A stretch of 5,313 nt of DNA from an uncultured Lachnospiraceae bacterium (GTDB lineage: Bacteria; Bacillota_A; Clostridia; Lachnospirales; Lachnospiraceae), in assembly GCA_902796775.1 (NCBI GenBank), contig CADBQK010000180.1, positions 1-5,313 on the forward strand. The letters are read 5' to 3'. Shown in pieces: positions 4,989-5,313 of the stretch. The position numbers were made by a program, and so were the translations under genes. Below the pieces are notes generated by a model. The model did not search any database and was not told the origin of the DNA. It saw only the letters and a list, made by a program, of their open reading frames with translations. Each line of letters begins with the position of its first letter. Position 1 is the first letter of the stretch.

Positions 4989-5313
4989 ATGGCATACAAT
5001 CTGAAGACGATAACTAAGATCATACCGTTCACAGACAGCGATTTTGAACTGTATATACCCTGGCTGGAAGATCTTGCCCGTGAAGGACTTTTTGTCCGAA
5101 AACTGTATGGCATATATGGAGATTTTGAAAAGGGGGAGCCTGCAGCGCTTCGCTACCGGATCATCCCGACAGCAAAAGGAAAAGCCAGGGAGGATGAGAG
5201 GGCCTTTCTTGAAGAGAACGGCTGGGATTATGTCTGCAAAAAGGATGGTCTTTCCATTTACTGTAAGGCAGATGACGGCAGTCCCGATCTCTTTACCGAT
5301 GCTGTTTCCTTTG
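4989..5313 (+). CDS. DUF2812 domain protein, copy 2 (cut by window end)
   Basis: The first 108 residues of a second DUF2812 protein, open to the window end, covering the soluble N-terminal domain only. It aligns with copy 1 without gaps and differs at 8 of 108 residues (M7T, Q48K, Q53A, S62A, G67R, K71R, F74L, F91Y), making it clearly more diverged than the PadR pair. The start lies 6 bp after padR with GGGAGG upstream. The membrane helices expected from copy 1 would lie beyond the window. Confidence 0.88.
   Translation, partial: MAYNLKTITKIIPFTDSDFELYIPWLEDLAREGLFVRKLYGIYGDFEKGEPAALRYRIIPTAKGKAREDERAFLEENGWDYVCKKDGLSIYCKADDGSPDLFTDAVSF

Overview
The window looks like chromosomal accessory DNA from a low-to-mid-GC Firmicute, most likely a gut Clostridia/Lachnospiraceae-type bacterium. 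The basis is near-consensus sigma-A promoters, strong purine-rich Shine-Dalgarno sites, Rho-independent terminators and the families present: PadR with DUF2812, an XRE regulator with a membrane tail, and an ATPase_2/DUF234 protein. The taxonomy is an inference; no rRNA or complete tRNA is present.

Layout. Positions 1-75 hold a tRNA-3'-end-like sequence and a terminator. Positions 121-240 are the decapitated remnant of an XRE regulator gene (minus strand). Positions 341-396 are a perfect-consensus promoter with two dyad operators, driving padR copy 1 (436-738) and a DUF2812 membrane protein (745-1428). A 21-bp tandem repeat (1460-1501) and an extended -10 promoter lead into an AAA ATPase with a PD-(D/E)XK-like C-terminus (1574-2953). 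At 3126-3191 the tRNA-3'-end-like sequence and a terminator recur. Next comes a minus-strand pair: a small DUF2007-like protein (3375-3632) downstream of an intact XRE/membrane regulator (3669-4406). Divergent from that regulator is a second promoter-operator-padR-DUF2812 copy (4579-5313), cut by the window end.

The main theme is a duplicated regulatory module: [XRE-TM regulator, minus] - intergenic - [PadR, DUF2812, plus]. Copy 2 is intact as far as visible. Copy 1 has lost both ends of its XRE gene but keeps promoter, operators, PadR and DUF2812. By hand count, the padR copies differ at 17 of 303 bases but at only 2 of 100 residues, so both appear to be under protein-level constraint.

Likely logic (inference): PadR represses its own operon through two ATATCG-N5-CGATAT dyads that overlap the core promoter and lie 33 bp apart. 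The DUF2812 membrane protein, and where present the divergent XRE membrane regulator, would feed in a signal. Because the PadR proteins are almost identical, the two loci are expected to cross-regulate. The tRNA-end repeats suggest the region grew by insertions or recombination at a tRNA 3' end, but no integrase or transposase is visible.
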